From Clostridia bacterium (GTDB taxonomy: Bacteria > Bacillota > Clostridia > Oscillospirales > Acutalibacteraceae): a DNA stretch of 64,000 bases. The notes beneath the pieces were generated by a model. It saw nothing but the letters and a program-made list of their open reading frames with translations. It was not told the DNA's origin and searched no databases. A program made the position numbers and the translations under genes. The stretch is from positions 62,001 through 126,000 of the forward strand of contig JAGADF010000008.1 in NCBI GenBank assembly GCA_017613735.1, given 5' to 3'. Of this stretch, positions 1 through 7,457 are shown piece after piece; positions within the stretch are counted from its first letter, which is position 1, and each line of letters starts with the position of its first letter.

Positions 1-1611
1 CATTGTCTCTTCAATAAGATAAGCCATAAATCTGTCAAGCGAACCGAGAATCGCCCTGTGAATGACGACGGGAGTGCGCGAGGAATTATCTTTATCGACA
101 TAGAGAAGATTGAACTTCGCGGGAAGGCAGAAGTCAAGCTGACATGTCGAAAGAGTGTACTCCGCGCCTACGGCGGGCTTTACGTTGACGTCAAGCTTCG
201 GGCCGTAGAATGCGGCTTCGCCGATTTCCTCGGTGTAATCGAGTCCGATTTCGTTAAGAACCTGACGAAGAGCGTCCTCGGCGGTATTCCACATTTCGTC
301 GTCGTCGTGATATTTTTCCTTATCCTCGGGGTCGCGAAGGGAAAGAACCATACGGTAATCCGTAATCCCGAAATCCTTATACGTTTCGAAAATCAAATCG
401 ATAACGTTTTTAAATTCATCCTTAATCTGTTCGGGAGTTACGAAGAGGTGCGCGTCGTTCTGACAGAAATGACGTCCTCTTTCAATACCCTTTAACGTAC
501 CCGAAGCCTCATAGCGGAAATCGTGGGCAATCTCGCCTATTCTTACGGGCAGGTTACGGTAGGAATGAGAGGTATTTGCATATATTCTCATATGATGAGG
601 ACAGTTCATAGGTCTTAAAACGTACGTTTCCTCGTCAACCTCCATAGCGGGGAACATATTGTCTTTATAATGGTCCCAGTGTCCCGAGGTCTTATAAAGG
701 TCAACAGTGCCGACGCAGGGAGTGAGAACGTGCTGATAGCCGGACTTGATTTCCTTGTCCCTGATATAATTCTCAAGAATTCTCCAGAGAGTGTAGCCCT
801 TGGGCAGGAACATAGGCATACCCTTGCCGACAAGCTCATCCGTCATAAACAGTTCGAGCTCTTTGCCGAGCTTTCTGTGGTCGCGGCGTTTAGCCTCCTC
901 AAGCTTTTCAAGGTATTCGTCAAGCAAATCCTTTTTCGGAAAAGCCACGCCGTAAATACGGCAGAGCATCTTATTTTTCGAGTCGCCTCTCCAGTAAGCG
1001 CCGGTAGTATTTACGAGTTTATACGCTTTTATTAAGCCCGTATTCATAATGTGAGGGCCTGCGCATAGCTCGGTGAACTCGCCCTGTTTATAGAACGAAA
1101 TGTTTTCGCCCTTTTCGGCGTGCTCCTTAATAAGCTCGATTTTATAGGTTTCGCCCTTTTCGTTCATAAGAGCTATTGCCTCGTCGGGAGAAAGCTCAAA
1201 GCGTTCAAGCTCAAGCTCTTCTTTAATAATATTCTTCATCTCGGCTTCGATTTTTTCAATATCTTCAGCCGTAAAGGGCTTGTCGCCGCAATCAAAATCA
1301 TAATAGAAGCCCGTATCGATTGAAGGACCTATGGTCAGCTTCGTATCGGGATAAAGGCGTTTTACCGCCTGAGCCATAATATGGGAAGCCGTATGCCAGT
1401 AAGCCTTTTTACCCTCGTCGCTGTCAAACGTGAGAATTTCAACATTACAGTCACGGGTAACGGGAGTTCTCAGGTCGACGGTTTCGCCGTCGATTTTACC
1501 AAGGCAGGCCGCCTTGTAAAGTCCCATACCGATTGACTTAGCGATTTCGGCAACGGTGACGCCCGATTCAAACTCCATTACGGTATCGCCCTTTAAAGTA
1601 ACTTTAATCAT
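1..1611 (-). CDS. thrS: Threonine--tRNA ligase, C-terminal end beyond the window
   Basis: Charges tRNA-Thr with threonine in the cytoplasm. The 537 codons present run from the N-terminal TGS domain (starting MIKVTLKGD) through the editing domain (HTASHIMAQAVKRLYPDT) and into the class II catalytic core (RPMNCPHHM with a zinc-ligand cysteine; RHFCQNDAHLF; YGPKLDV). The frame is still open at base 1, so the last part of the catalytic core and the anticodon-binding domain, roughly 100 residues, lie outside. The start is the ATG at 1609-1611, preceded by a purine-rich stretch with GGAGG at 1620-1624. A T-box leader and a sigma-A promoter lie directly upstream, so expression should respond to uncharged tRNA-Thr. 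Identification is very secure. Confidence 0.97.
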   Translation of the reverse strand, partial: MIKVTLKGDTVMEFESGVTVAEIAKSIGMGLYKAACLGKIDGETVDLRTPVTRDCNVEILTFDSDEGKKAYWHTASHIMAQAVKRLYPDTKLTIGPSIDTGFYYDFDCGDKPFTAEDIEKIEAEMKNIIKEELELERFELSPDEAIALMNEKGETYKIELIKEHAEKGENISFYKQGEFTELCAGPHIMNTGLIKAYKLVNTTGAYWRGDSKNKMLCRIYGVAFPKKDLLDEYLEKLEEAKRRDHRKLGKELELFMTDELVGKGMPMFLPKGYTLWRILENYIRDKEIKSGYQHVLTPCVGTVDLYKTSGHWDHYKDNMFPAMEVDEETYVLRPMNCPHHMRIYANTSHSYRNLPVRIGEIAHDFRYEASGTLKGIERGRHFCQNDAHLFVTPEQIKDEFKNVIDLIFETYKDFGITDYRMVLSLRDPEDKEKYHDDDEMWNTAEDALRQVLNEIGLDYTEEIGEAAFYGPKLDVNVKPAVGAEYTLSTCQLDFCLPAKFNLLYVDKDNSSRTPVVIHRAILGSLDRFMAYLIEETM

Positions 1612-1640
1612 TTTCTTTTTCCTCCAGAAACAAGTATAAT

Positions 1641-1875
1641 AAAAGCCCCATCCCACAAAAGCACAAGGCCTTTTGGGATGAAGCGAAAGCTCCACGGTTC
1701 CACCCAAATTGCAGTAAATACTGCCGCTCATTAGCCCGATAACGGCGGAAAAACCGGCGCGCCTTATTTCGGCGGCACTCGGAAGTGGTATCGGGTAAAG
1801 GTCATAGTTTCTTGCACCGGACGAAACCTCTCTGAAATGATTTAATTACCGTCATTCTTCCTCAACGCTTTATTA
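1641..1875 (-). promoter_or_regulatory. T-box riboswitch leader of thrS
   Basis: Read on the minus strand, the leader holds the T-box core at 1692-1710 (AATTTGGGTGGAACCGTGG), which fits the family consensus. It is followed by an intrinsic terminator whose arms CATCCCACAAAAG and CTTTTGGGATG (plus-strand 1649-1661 and 1670-1680) end in a T-rich tract. Upstream is a stem I-like region with AGAGAGGTTTCG and a later CACTTCCGAGTG. The triplet ACC at 1787-1789, just before that segment, is the likely specifier and is a threonine codon, which agrees with the gene. The exact 5' end is inferred from the promoter. Confidence 0.88.
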
Positions 1876-1881
1876 AAATCA

Positions 1882-1910
1882 ATAATACTATTATATAAGA
1901 TTTTTGTCAA
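1882..1910 (-). promoter_or_regulatory. Sigma-A promoter of thrS
   Basis: On the minus strand there is a TTGACA -35 box (1905-1910), a 17-base spacer and a TATTAT -10 box (1882-1887). It sits just upstream of the T-box leader. Its -35 box lies only 8 bases from the -35 box of the divergent lysis-cassette promoter. Confidence 0.72.
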
Positions 1911-1918
1911 GAAATTAC

Positions 1919-1947
1919 TTGACAATTTGTAATTTTGCCGCTATAAT
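1919..1947 (+). promoter_or_regulatory. Consensus sigma-A promoter of the lysis cassette
   Basis: TTGACA at 1919-1924, a 17-base spacer and TATAAT at 1942-1947: a full match to the consensus with ideal spacing. Transcription should begin near 1954, just before the LexA-type palindrome. A promoter this strong on a potentially lethal cassette implies tight repression. Confidence 0.85.
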
Positions 1948-1959
1948 TAAAAGCGTAAT

Positions 1960-1973
1960 CGAACATTTGTTCG
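1960..1973. promoter_or_regulatory. Putative LexA (SOS/DinR) box
   Basis: CGAACATTTGTTCG is a perfect palindrome that matches the Gram-positive LexA operator GAAC-N4-GTTC with the flanking C and G. It lies about +7 to +20 relative to the predicted start, where a bound repressor would block RNA polymerase. This is the main reason for calling the cassette SOS-controlled. No lexA gene is in the window. Confidence 0.75.
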
Positions 1974-1984
1974 ACATAATTATC

Positions 1985-2013
1985 AAAGAACGCCCTTTTT
2001 GGGTGTTCTTTTC
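1985..2013 (+). terminator. Terminator-like hairpin in the cassette leader
   Basis: AAAGAACGCCC, a T-rich loop and GGGTGTTCTTT form an 11-base-pair stem with one G-T pair, followed by a short T run. It lies between the LexA box and the ribosome binding site of the first gene. It could terminate leaky transcripts or act as an attenuator. It could equally be a simple mRNA-stabilising hairpin. Confidence 0.5.
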
Positions 2014-2030
2014 GTTTCAGGAGGTTTTAA

Positions 2031-2435
2031 ATGAATGTTGATTACATCCCCTCGCCCGTTCCGATGAACGAGGAGGAATACCTTTTTCTGTCAGAAAATC
2101 TTGACGTCATAGGCGCTTCGGATAAAAGCACGGTTTGTTCGTTTATTTCGGTTTCGCGGAAGAATATGGTCAGTAAGCTTCTGCGACTTGCCATAGATGA
2201 CGAGCTTGACGAAATGCAGAAAGAGATTATTAAGCTTTTGTGGTACGACGGACTCAACGTCACAAAAGCGGCTGAAAAGCTCGGCGTAAACAAGTCCACT
2301 GTAACGCGGCAGAAACAAAAAGCGTATGATAAACTGAGAACCTCGCTCAAATACGTTATGCTTTATCAGTTCGAGTGTCCGAGGGACCTTATAGATTATT
2401 TCAGGGAGGCTGTAAAAATTGAAAAAAGGAATTGA
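2031..2435 (+). CDS. Sigma-70 region 4-like HTH regulator of the lysis cassette
   Basis: A 134-residue protein whose residues 74-103 form a sigma region 4-type helix-turn-helix (LNVTKAAEKLGVNKSTVTRQ followed by KAYDKL). The N-terminal half is not recognisable. There is no region 2, so it is either a short phage-type late activator (ArpU or sigma-like) or a diverged UviA/TcdR-like factor. It starts at an ATG behind a strong AGGAGGT site (2020-2026). The following endolysin gene overlaps its end by 17 bases, so the two are translated together. It likely controls the cassette itself or a distant target set. The function is inferred from the HTH and the neighbours. Confidence 0.7.
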   Translation: MNVDYIPSPVPMNEEEYLFLSENLDVIGASDKSTVCSFISVSRKNMVSKLLRLAIDDELDEMQKEIIKLLWYDGLNVTKAAEKLGVNKSTVTRQKQKAYDKLRTSLKYVMLYQFECPRDLIDYFREAVKIEKRN

Positions 2436-3252
2436 CGTTTCAACCTTTCAGGGCGATATTGACTGGGAAAAGGTAAAAAAGGGCGGAACGGAATTCGCGA
2501 TAATCCGCGGCGGTTACGGCCGTTATGAGAAGGACGAAAAGTTTGAAAAAAACTATAAAAACGCAAAAAACGCGGGCGTGAGCGTAGGCGTTTATCACTA
2601 TTCGTACGCGAATACGGTCGAAAAGGCGCGGCAGGAAGCGCAGTTCTGTCTTTCGTATCTTAAGGGCAAAAAGCTCGAATACCCCGTAGCTTTTGACATT
2701 GAGGACAAGAGCCTTTTACCGCTTTCAAAAAAGCTGCTCACCGATATTACTTACGCATTCTGCGACGAGATTGAAAAACACGGATATTACGTGTGTATCT
2801 ATTCTTACAAGGCTTTTCTCAACGATAAGCTTGATATGAAAAAGCTTTCAAAATTTGACGTATGGGTTGCGCAATGGAACGACGTATGCACATATAACGG
2901 CAATTACGGAATGTGGCAGTATTCCGACAACGGAAGAATCAGCGGCATTTCGGGCAGAACCGACCTTGACAAAGCCTACCGCGACTACCCGAAAATAATG
3001 AGGGAAAACGGTCTTAACGGTTATAAAAAGAGCAATAAAAGCGAATACGAAAAGGGCGACGAAATCACGCTTAAAAACACGCCCGTTTACGTCTCGTCAA
3101 CCGCAAAAAGTCCCGCGGCTAAAATTACGGGTAAATACTATATCTACGACGGAATCAAAATCAACGGCAGATACAGAATAACCAATTCAAAAAGAAATGT
3201 CGGCAGAAAGCCGATGATAAACTACGTCACGGGGTGGATTGATAAAAAATGA
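2419..3252 (+). CDS. GH25 muramidase (endolysin-type lysozyme) with SH3-like wall-binding domain
   Basis: Cleaves the N-acetylmuramyl glycosidic bond of peptidoglycan. The glycosyl hydrolase 25 barrel spans about residues 1-200: D6 in GIDVSTFQG and the catalytic D93-x-E95 pair in AFDIED are present, and VWVAQWN and GMWQYSD mark the later strands. Residues about 212-277 resemble the bacterial SH3-like C-terminal domain of clostridial phage lysins (YYIYDGIKINGRYRITN). There is no signal peptide, so export needs the holin encoded downstream. The start is TTG at 2419 with GGGAGG eight bases upstream. It overlaps the regulator and, by the last four bases, the XhlA-like gene. Confidence 0.9.
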   Translation: MKKGIDVSTFQGDIDWEKVKKGGTEFAIIRGGYGRYEKDEKFEKNYKNAKNAGVSVGVYHYSYANTVEKARQEAQFCLSYLKGKKLEYPVAFDIEDKSLLPLSKKLLTDITYAFCDEIEKHGYYVCIYSYKAFLNDKLDMKKLSKFDVWVAQWNDVCTYNGNYGMWQYSDNGRISGISGRTDLDKAYRDYPKIMRENGLNGYKKSNKSEYEKGDEITLKNTPVYVSSTAKSPAAKITGKYYIYDGIKINGRYRITNSKRNVGRKPMINYVTGWIDKK

Positions 3253-3521
3253 ACGAGCTTGAATTATTTGAACACAGAATAACGGAGCTTGAAAACAGCG
3301 TAAAAACGCTTTTCGGGAGGACGAATGACTTTGCAATTTCTCAGGCGCAGGTCAATATCAAGCTTGACAATCTTCTTATCTGTCTTGACGAGGTTAAGGA
3401 CAGTATTTCGACTATTAAAAACCGCCCTTCCCTTTTCTGGGACAAGCTTATTTTTGCTTTTATAGGCGCAATAGGCGCAGGCGTAGGCACTTTACTGCTT
3501 GCATTTTTTAAAGGAGCGTAA
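3249..3521 (+). CDS. XhlA-like (hemolysin XhlA family) membrane-associated lysis protein
   Basis: A 90-residue protein with an amphipathic, coiled-coil-prone N-terminal part (about 1-60), a SLFWDKLIF segment and one C-terminal transmembrane helix (about 66-88, IGAIGAGVGTLLLAFF). This is the layout of the XhlA family, which in Bacillus phages works with a holin and endolysin. The start ATG overlaps the stop of the lysozyme gene (ATGA). It is the third gene of the cassette. Confidence 0.78.
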   Translation: MNELELFEHRITELENSVKTLFGRTNDFAISQAQVNIKLDNLLICLDEVKDSISTIKNRPSLFWDKLIFAFIGAIGAGVGTLLLAFFKGA

Positions 3522-3523
3522 AA

Positions 3524-3769
3524 ATGGAAAAATACCTTTTTGAGCAGTCGCTCATACTTATTCCCGCATTGAATATATTAGGGCTGTTAATAAAGCAGAC
3601 TGAGAATGTAAAAGATAAATACATACCGCTCATTCTGCTTATCTTCGGGCTTGCAGGCTCGTTTTTCATTAACGGGTTAAGCGTTCAGGCGGCAATACAG
3701 GGCGTGCTCGTAACCGGAGTAGCCGTCTACGGCAATCAGGTTATAAAGCAGTTAAGAAAAAGTGAATAA
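3524..3769 (+). CDS. Phage-type holin (holin superfamily V-like)
   Basis: An 81-residue protein with about two or three membrane-spanning segments (LILIPALNILGLLI; YIPLILLIFGLAGSFFI; AAIQGVLVTGVAVYG) and a short charged tail (KQLRKSE). This matches small holins related to those of phages A118 and fOg44. A holin opens the membrane so that the signal-less endolysin can reach the wall. It starts two bases after the XhlA-like stop with an AAAGGAG ribosome site and is the last gene of the cassette before a strong terminator. Confidence 0.82.
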   Translation: MEKYLFEQSLILIPALNILGLLIKQTENVKDKYIPLILLIFGLAGSFFINGLSVQAAIQGVLVTGVAVYGNQVIKQLRKSE

Positions 3770-3774
3770 AAAAG

Positions 3775-3810
3775 CGCCGCTCTCAAATTGAGAGCGGCGT
3801 GATTTTTATT
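3775..3810 (+). terminator. Rho-independent terminator after the holin gene
   Basis: A 12-base-pair stem (CGCCGCTCTCAA with TTGAGAGCGGCG, 3775-3799) is followed by a T-rich run at 3802-3810. Runs of A on the other side mean it can also stop minus-strand transcription from the HerA-like gene that ends at 3810. Confidence 0.88.
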
Positions 3811-5384
3811 TATCTCTTTGTTGTTCCGAAGATTCCTCTTATAATCTGCTTGCCGATTTCCCTGCCTATGGTATTGGCGGCGGAGTTTACGGTTTTTGTC
3901 ATAACCGAGGTAGTTTTCTTCGTTGTCTTTTTCTTAGCTTTCTGTCTTAATGCTTCGCGTTCCTTTTCAAGCTTTTCCTTCTCTTTTTCAAGCTGAGCGC
4001 GTTTCTTGTCAAGCTCGGTTTCGTATTTCTGAGTTTCAACCTCTTTCTTTTCTTCTTCAAACTCGGCTTCGGCTTCTTTCTGTTCTGCTTCCTGCTTTTC
4101 ATACTGAGCGGCAAGCATTTCGTATGCGCTTTCACGGTCAACCGTTTCGGTGTATTTGTCGCGCAAGTCGCTTGTGAAGATGGTCTGCTGAATCAACTGC
4201 GGTTCAACTGCCGACATTGAGCTTCTCGGCGGCAGGATACCCGCCTTTTCAACTATTGTCGGAACGCCCTTTTCGTCAAGAACGGAAACAAGAGCCTCGC
4301 CCGTTGCCAGTTCCTGAAGTGTTCTTTCGGTATCGAAATTCGGGTTTGCACGGAATGAACGTGCGGCATAGCGAAGTGCTGTCTGCTCATTGGGAGTATA
4401 AGCTCTCAGAGCGTGCTGAACGCGGTTGCCTATCTGGCTTAAAACGGTTTCGGGAATGTCCGAGGGATTCTGGGAAATGAACCAGACTGAAACGCCCTTT
4501 GAACGGATAAGACGGCACACCTGCTCAACCTTTTCAATAAGAGCCTTGGGCGCGTCATTGAAAAGAAGATGCGCCTCGTCAAAGAAGAAGGCAATTTTCG
4601 GCTTGTCGAGGTCGCCCGCTTCGGGGAGCATCTCGTAAAGCTCGGAAAGCATCCAGAGAAGGAAGGTGCTGTATAAAAGCGGATGCTGGAAAAGCTCGTT
4701 ACATTCAAGAATGTTCATATATCCCCTGCCCTCGTTATCCCACGAGAACCAGTCCGCGAGGTCGAGCGCGGGCTCGCCGAAGAAGATATTGCCGCCCTCG
4801 TCCTCAAGAGTGAGAAGAGCGCGCTGAATTGCGCCTATTGACTGGGAAGCGATATTGCCGTACTTAAGTTTATAGTCATTGGCGTTGTCGCCGACATACT
4901 GAACCATTGCGCGCAAATCCTTAAGGTCGAGAATGAGCATGCCGTTGTCGTCCGCAATACGGAAAATTATTCTGAGAACGCCGCTCTGAACGTCGGAAAG
5001 ACCTAAAAGACGCGCAAGAAGGTCGGGTCCCATATCGGAAACGGTAGTTCTTACGGGATGGCCCTGCTTGGCGTAAACGTCGAAAAATCTTACGGGGTAA
5101 GCGCCGTATGAAAAATTCTCAATTTTCATGGTTTCAATTGAACGGAGAATGTGCTTGTTCTCGCATCCGGGCATACACATACCCGTTAAATCGCCCTTGA
5201 TATCGGCTATAAACGTAGGAACGCCAAGGTCGGAAAACGACTCGGCGATAACCTTTAAGGTAACGGTTTTACCCGTACCGGTAGCGCCCGCGATAAGACC
5301 GTGGCGGTTACACATTGACGGTTCAAGATAAACCCTGTCCTCACCCGTGGCGAGCCAGATTTTACCGTTATCGTTCATATACAT
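3810..5384 (-). CDS. HerA-like helicase/ATPase of the DUF853 (YjgR) family
   Basis: A 524-residue P-loop ATPase of the HerA/FtsK superfamily. The Walker A motif GATGTGKT (about residues 33-40) is followed by ADIKGDLTG. Walker B is [12 protein letters not shown] (about 264-275), and [11 protein letters not shown] is the sensor-like segment. Residues about 415-490 are a highly charged coiled-coil rich in Glu, Lys and Gln, and a basic tail follows. The family is widespread and its cellular role is not settled; DNA translocation or processing is assumed from HerA. It lies 28 bases downstream of the sirtuin gene and is probably read from the same promoter. Confidence 0.88.
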   Translation of the reverse strand: MYMNDNGKIWLATGEDRVYLEPSMCNRHGLIAGATGTGKTVTLKVIAESFSDLGVPTFIADIKGDLTGMCMPGCENKHILRSIETMKIENFSYGAYPVRFFDVYAKQGHPVRTTVSDMGPDLLARLLGLSDVQSGVLRIIFRIADDNGMLILDLKDLRAMVQYVGDNANDYKLKYGNIASQSIGAIQRALLTLEDEGGNIFFGEPALDLADWFSWDNEGRGYMNILECNELFQHPLLYSTFLLWMLSELYEMLPEAGDLDKPKIAFFFDEAHLLFNDAPKALIEKVEQVCRLIRSKGVSVWFISQNPSDIPETVLSQIGNRVQHALRAYTPNEQTALRYAARSFRANPNFDTERTLQELATGEALVSVLDEKGVPTIVEKAGILPPRSSMSAVEPQLIQQTIFTSDLRDKYTETVDRESAYEMLAAQYEKQEAEQKEAEAEFEEEKKEVETQKYETELDKKRAQLEKEKEKLEKEREALRQKAKKKTTKKTTSVMTKTVNSAANTIGREIGKQIIRGIFGTTKR

Positions 5385-5412
5385 ACTTTTACCCCATTTC
5401 CGTTATTTTTTA

Positions 5413-6174
5413 TTATTTTACCATATCGTAAAGCTGTTTGCAACTCTCGAAAACCCTGCCTATAGGCTCGTTTATTTCGAGGTCGTTTTCGTCATTCAGG
5501 TTAAAATGCAGGTGCTCTTTATTGATAATTACGATATGCTTTCCCCTGAAATATCTTACGAATGAAGCCGCGGGATATACCGTAAGAGAGGTTCCGCCGA
5601 TTATAAGCATATCGGCATTTGAAATAGCGTCAACCGCGCCCTCGACGTCGCCGTAGGGCAGCTGCTCCTCATAAAGCGTTACGTCGCAGCGGACAACGCC
5701 GCCGCAGTCGCAGTGAGGAACCTTTTCCTTACTGTCATAAATATAGTTTTCGTCGTATTTTTTACCGCATTTCATACAGTAATTTCTCGTGGTCGAGCCG
5801 TGGATTTCATATACGGTTTTACTTCCCGCTTTCTGATGAAGTCCGTCAATATTCTGGGTAACGACCGCCTTTAATTTACCCATTTTTTCAAGCTCGGCAA
5901 GAAAATAATGCGCGGCGTTCGGCTTTACGTTTCTCGCGTCCATTTTCTGACGGTAGAACTCAAAGAAAACCTCGGGCTCAAACGCAAGACAGCTGTGGCT
6001 TAAAAGATACTCGGGCTGATATTTGTCAAAGCGGATGTCGTGCTGATTGTAAAGCCCGTCCTTGCTTCTGAAATCGGGCACGCCGCTTTCGGTCGAAACG
6101 CCCGCGCCGCCGAAAAATACTATATTATTGCTTTCGTCAATAAATTGTTTTAGTTTAAGTATTTTATCGTCCAT
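5413..6174 (-). CDS. cobB: Sir2-family NAD-dependent protein deacetylase
   Basis: Removes acyl groups from lysines using NAD. It has GGAGVSTESGVPDFRS (about residues 22-37, NAD binding), TQNIDGLH (about 107-114), the catalytic histidine in HGS, and a zinc module of one CxxC and one CxC pair (CMKCG and HCDCGG). GGTSLTVYPAA is the C-terminal NAD motif. Its 253 residues are normal for the family. The start is the ATG at 6172-6174. It has its own promoter at 6199-6227 and precedes the HerA-like ATPase gene. The symbol is given by family similarity. Confidence 0.93.
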   Translation of the reverse strand: MDDKILKLKQFIDESNNIVFFGGAGVSTESGVPDFRSKDGLYNQHDIRFDKYQPEYLLSHSCLAFEPEVFFEFYRQKMDARNVKPNAAHYFLAELEKMGKLKAVVTQNIDGLHQKAGSKTVYEIHGSTTRNYCMKCGKKYDENYIYDSKEKVPHCDCGGVVRCDVTLYEEQLPYGDVEGAVDAISNADMLIIGGTSLTVYPAASFVRYFRGKHIVIINKEHLHFNLNDENDLEINEPIGRVFESCKQLYDMVK

Positions 6175-6198
6175 ATTTTCGCCGCCTTTCTTTTTTTA

Positions 6199-6227
6199 AT
6201 TATAGCATTATTTTTTCTTTTGCACAA
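6199..6227 (-). promoter_or_regulatory. Promoter of the sirtuin/HerA-like operon
   Basis: On the minus strand, TTGTGC (6222-6227) and TATAAT (6199-6204) are separated by 17 bases. The distance to the sirtuin start is about 25 bases. Confidence 0.6.
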
Positions 6228-6236
6228 TTATTTCGA

Positions 6237-6265
6237 TTGATTTTAATGCGGGAGATTGCTATAAT
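6237..6265 (+). promoter_or_regulatory. Promoter of the DUF4298-TPR-DUF4037-nrdG operon
   Basis: TTGATT at 6237-6242 and TATAAT at 6260-6265 with a 17-base spacer. It lies 26 bases before the DUF4298 start and is back to back with the sirtuin promoter. Confidence 0.7.
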
Positions 6266-6291
6266 AAAAAAGACGAAAAGGATGTGTAAAA

Positions 6292-6603
6292 ATGAAAAAC
6301 GACAGCATAAAAAGGATTGAATACTACGAGCCGATTTTAAGCGAAAGCGAAAAGGCGGTAAAAAGCTTCGAAAAGGAATTGAAAAAATTCAGGAAACAGT
6401 GCAGAAAAATCAGTGAGCTTTCGGCTTATTACGGCGGCGACGAATGGTTTTCCGATTTCGAAAGCTATGAAAAAGGCGAAATCGGTAAAAACGTAAAATG
6501 CGGCGTGCTTTCGGAGGACGAAATCTTCGACGTAATTGAAAAATGCCGCGAAACAGCCGTCGAAATGCTCGACATTTCATCATACATATTAAAAAATATT
6601 TAA
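6292..6603 (+). CDS. DUF4298-like small protein
   Basis: A 103-residue, charged, mostly helical protein with no signal or membrane segment. The central ELSAYYGGDEWFSDFESYE and the later GVLSEDEIFDVIE are typical of the DUF4298 family, whose function is not known. The start ATG has AAAGGATG upstream. It is the first gene of a tight four-gene plus-strand run leading to nrdG, with 11 bases to the TPR gene. Confidence 0.72.
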   Translation: MKNDSIKRIEYYEPILSESEKAVKSFEKELKKFRKQCRKISELSAYYGGDEWFSDFESYEKGEIGKNVKCGVLSEDEIFDVIEKCRETAVEMLDISSYILKNI

Positions 6604-6614
6604 CGGAGAATAAA

Positions 6615-7457
6615 ATGAGCTACGATAAAGGTTATCTTACGCCCGAGGATTACGCGGAGCCGAGATGTCTTCTCTGCGACGAGCCTTACGGAGTTACAAA
6701 AGAGGTAAAACCCGTTCCCCAGCAGAGAATCATTCAGAAAATGAATGAGTATATGAGCAAAAGGGATTATCAGGGAGCCGAAAGGCACCTTAAATACTGG
6801 CTTGAGGAAGCAAAGCTCGGTCACGACAAAGGCGGAGAATTATTAATAAGAAACGAGCTTGTAGGTCACTACCGCAAAACCGGCGAAAAGGAAAACGCGT
6901 TTGAATCCGCCGGCGAAGCGTTAAGGCTTATAAAAGAGCTTGATTTCGAAAATCACGTCAGCGCGGGCACGACATACGTTAACTGCGCTACGGCTTATAA
7001 CGCATTCGGCGAAAACGAAAAATCGCTTGAGCTTTTCAGAAAGGCTAAAGCCGTATACGAAAGCAACGAAAACACCTCCCCCGAGCTTTTGGGCGGACTT
7101 TACAACAATATGGCTCTTACAAACGTCGCGTTAAAGAACTTTGACGAGGCTTTTTCGCTATATGAAAAAGCTCTTAAAATTATGGACAGAGTTGAAAACG
7201 GAGTTCTTGAGCAGGCTATTACATATCTTAATATGGCGGACGCTCTTGAAGCGAAATCGGGCTTTGAAGAAAACGAAAAAACGATTTTTGAATATCTTGA
7301 CAAAGCATACGATTTATTAAATGACGAAAACGTGAAAAAGGACGGCTATTACGCGTTTGTGTGTGAAAAATGCGCTCCGTGTTTCTCATACTACGGTTAT
7401 TTCGCGGCGGCTGACGAGCTTAATAAAAAAGCGGAGAGTATTTATGAAAGGGATTGA
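6615..7457 (+). CDS. Tetratricopeptide-repeat protein with terminal cysteine motifs
   Basis: A 280-residue soluble protein. The N-terminus has RCLLCDEPYG. The middle consists of tandem TPR-like helical pairs (YNAFGENEKSLELFRKAKAV; NNMALTNVALKNFDEAFSLY). The C-terminus has VCEKCAPCFSYYGYFAAADE. TPR repeats mediate protein contacts, and the paired CxxC motifs hint at metal binding. I chose ATG 6615 (MSYDKGYL) because GGAG lies just before it and the longer upstream frame overlaps the DUF4298 gene. The next gene starts inside its last 14 bases. The role is unknown; partnership with the DUF4037 protein is inferred from overlap. Confidence 0.82.
   Translation: MSYDKGYLTPEDYAEPRCLLCDEPYGVTKEVKPVPQQRIIQKMNEYMSKRDYQGAERHLKYWLEEAKLGHDKGGELLIRNELVGHYRKTGEKENAFESAGEALRLIKELDFENHVSAGTTYVNCATAYNAFGENEKSLELFRKAKAVYESNENTSPELLGGLYNNMALTNVALKNFDEAFSLYEKALKIMDRVENGVLEQAITYLNMADALEAKSGFEENEKTIFEYLDKAYDLLNDENVKKDGYYAFVCEKCAPCFSYYGYFAAADELNKKAESIYERD

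Noticed and set aside
58..1323. Several plus-strand ORFs within the first 1.3 kb
   Set aside because: They are antisense to thrS, whose reading frame is open and conserved throughout.
2031..3769. Whole prophage or tailocin
   Set aside because: Only lysis functions and one regulator are present, flanked closely by thrS and a HerA-like gene. No structural, packaging, replication or integration genes or attachment repeats are seen.
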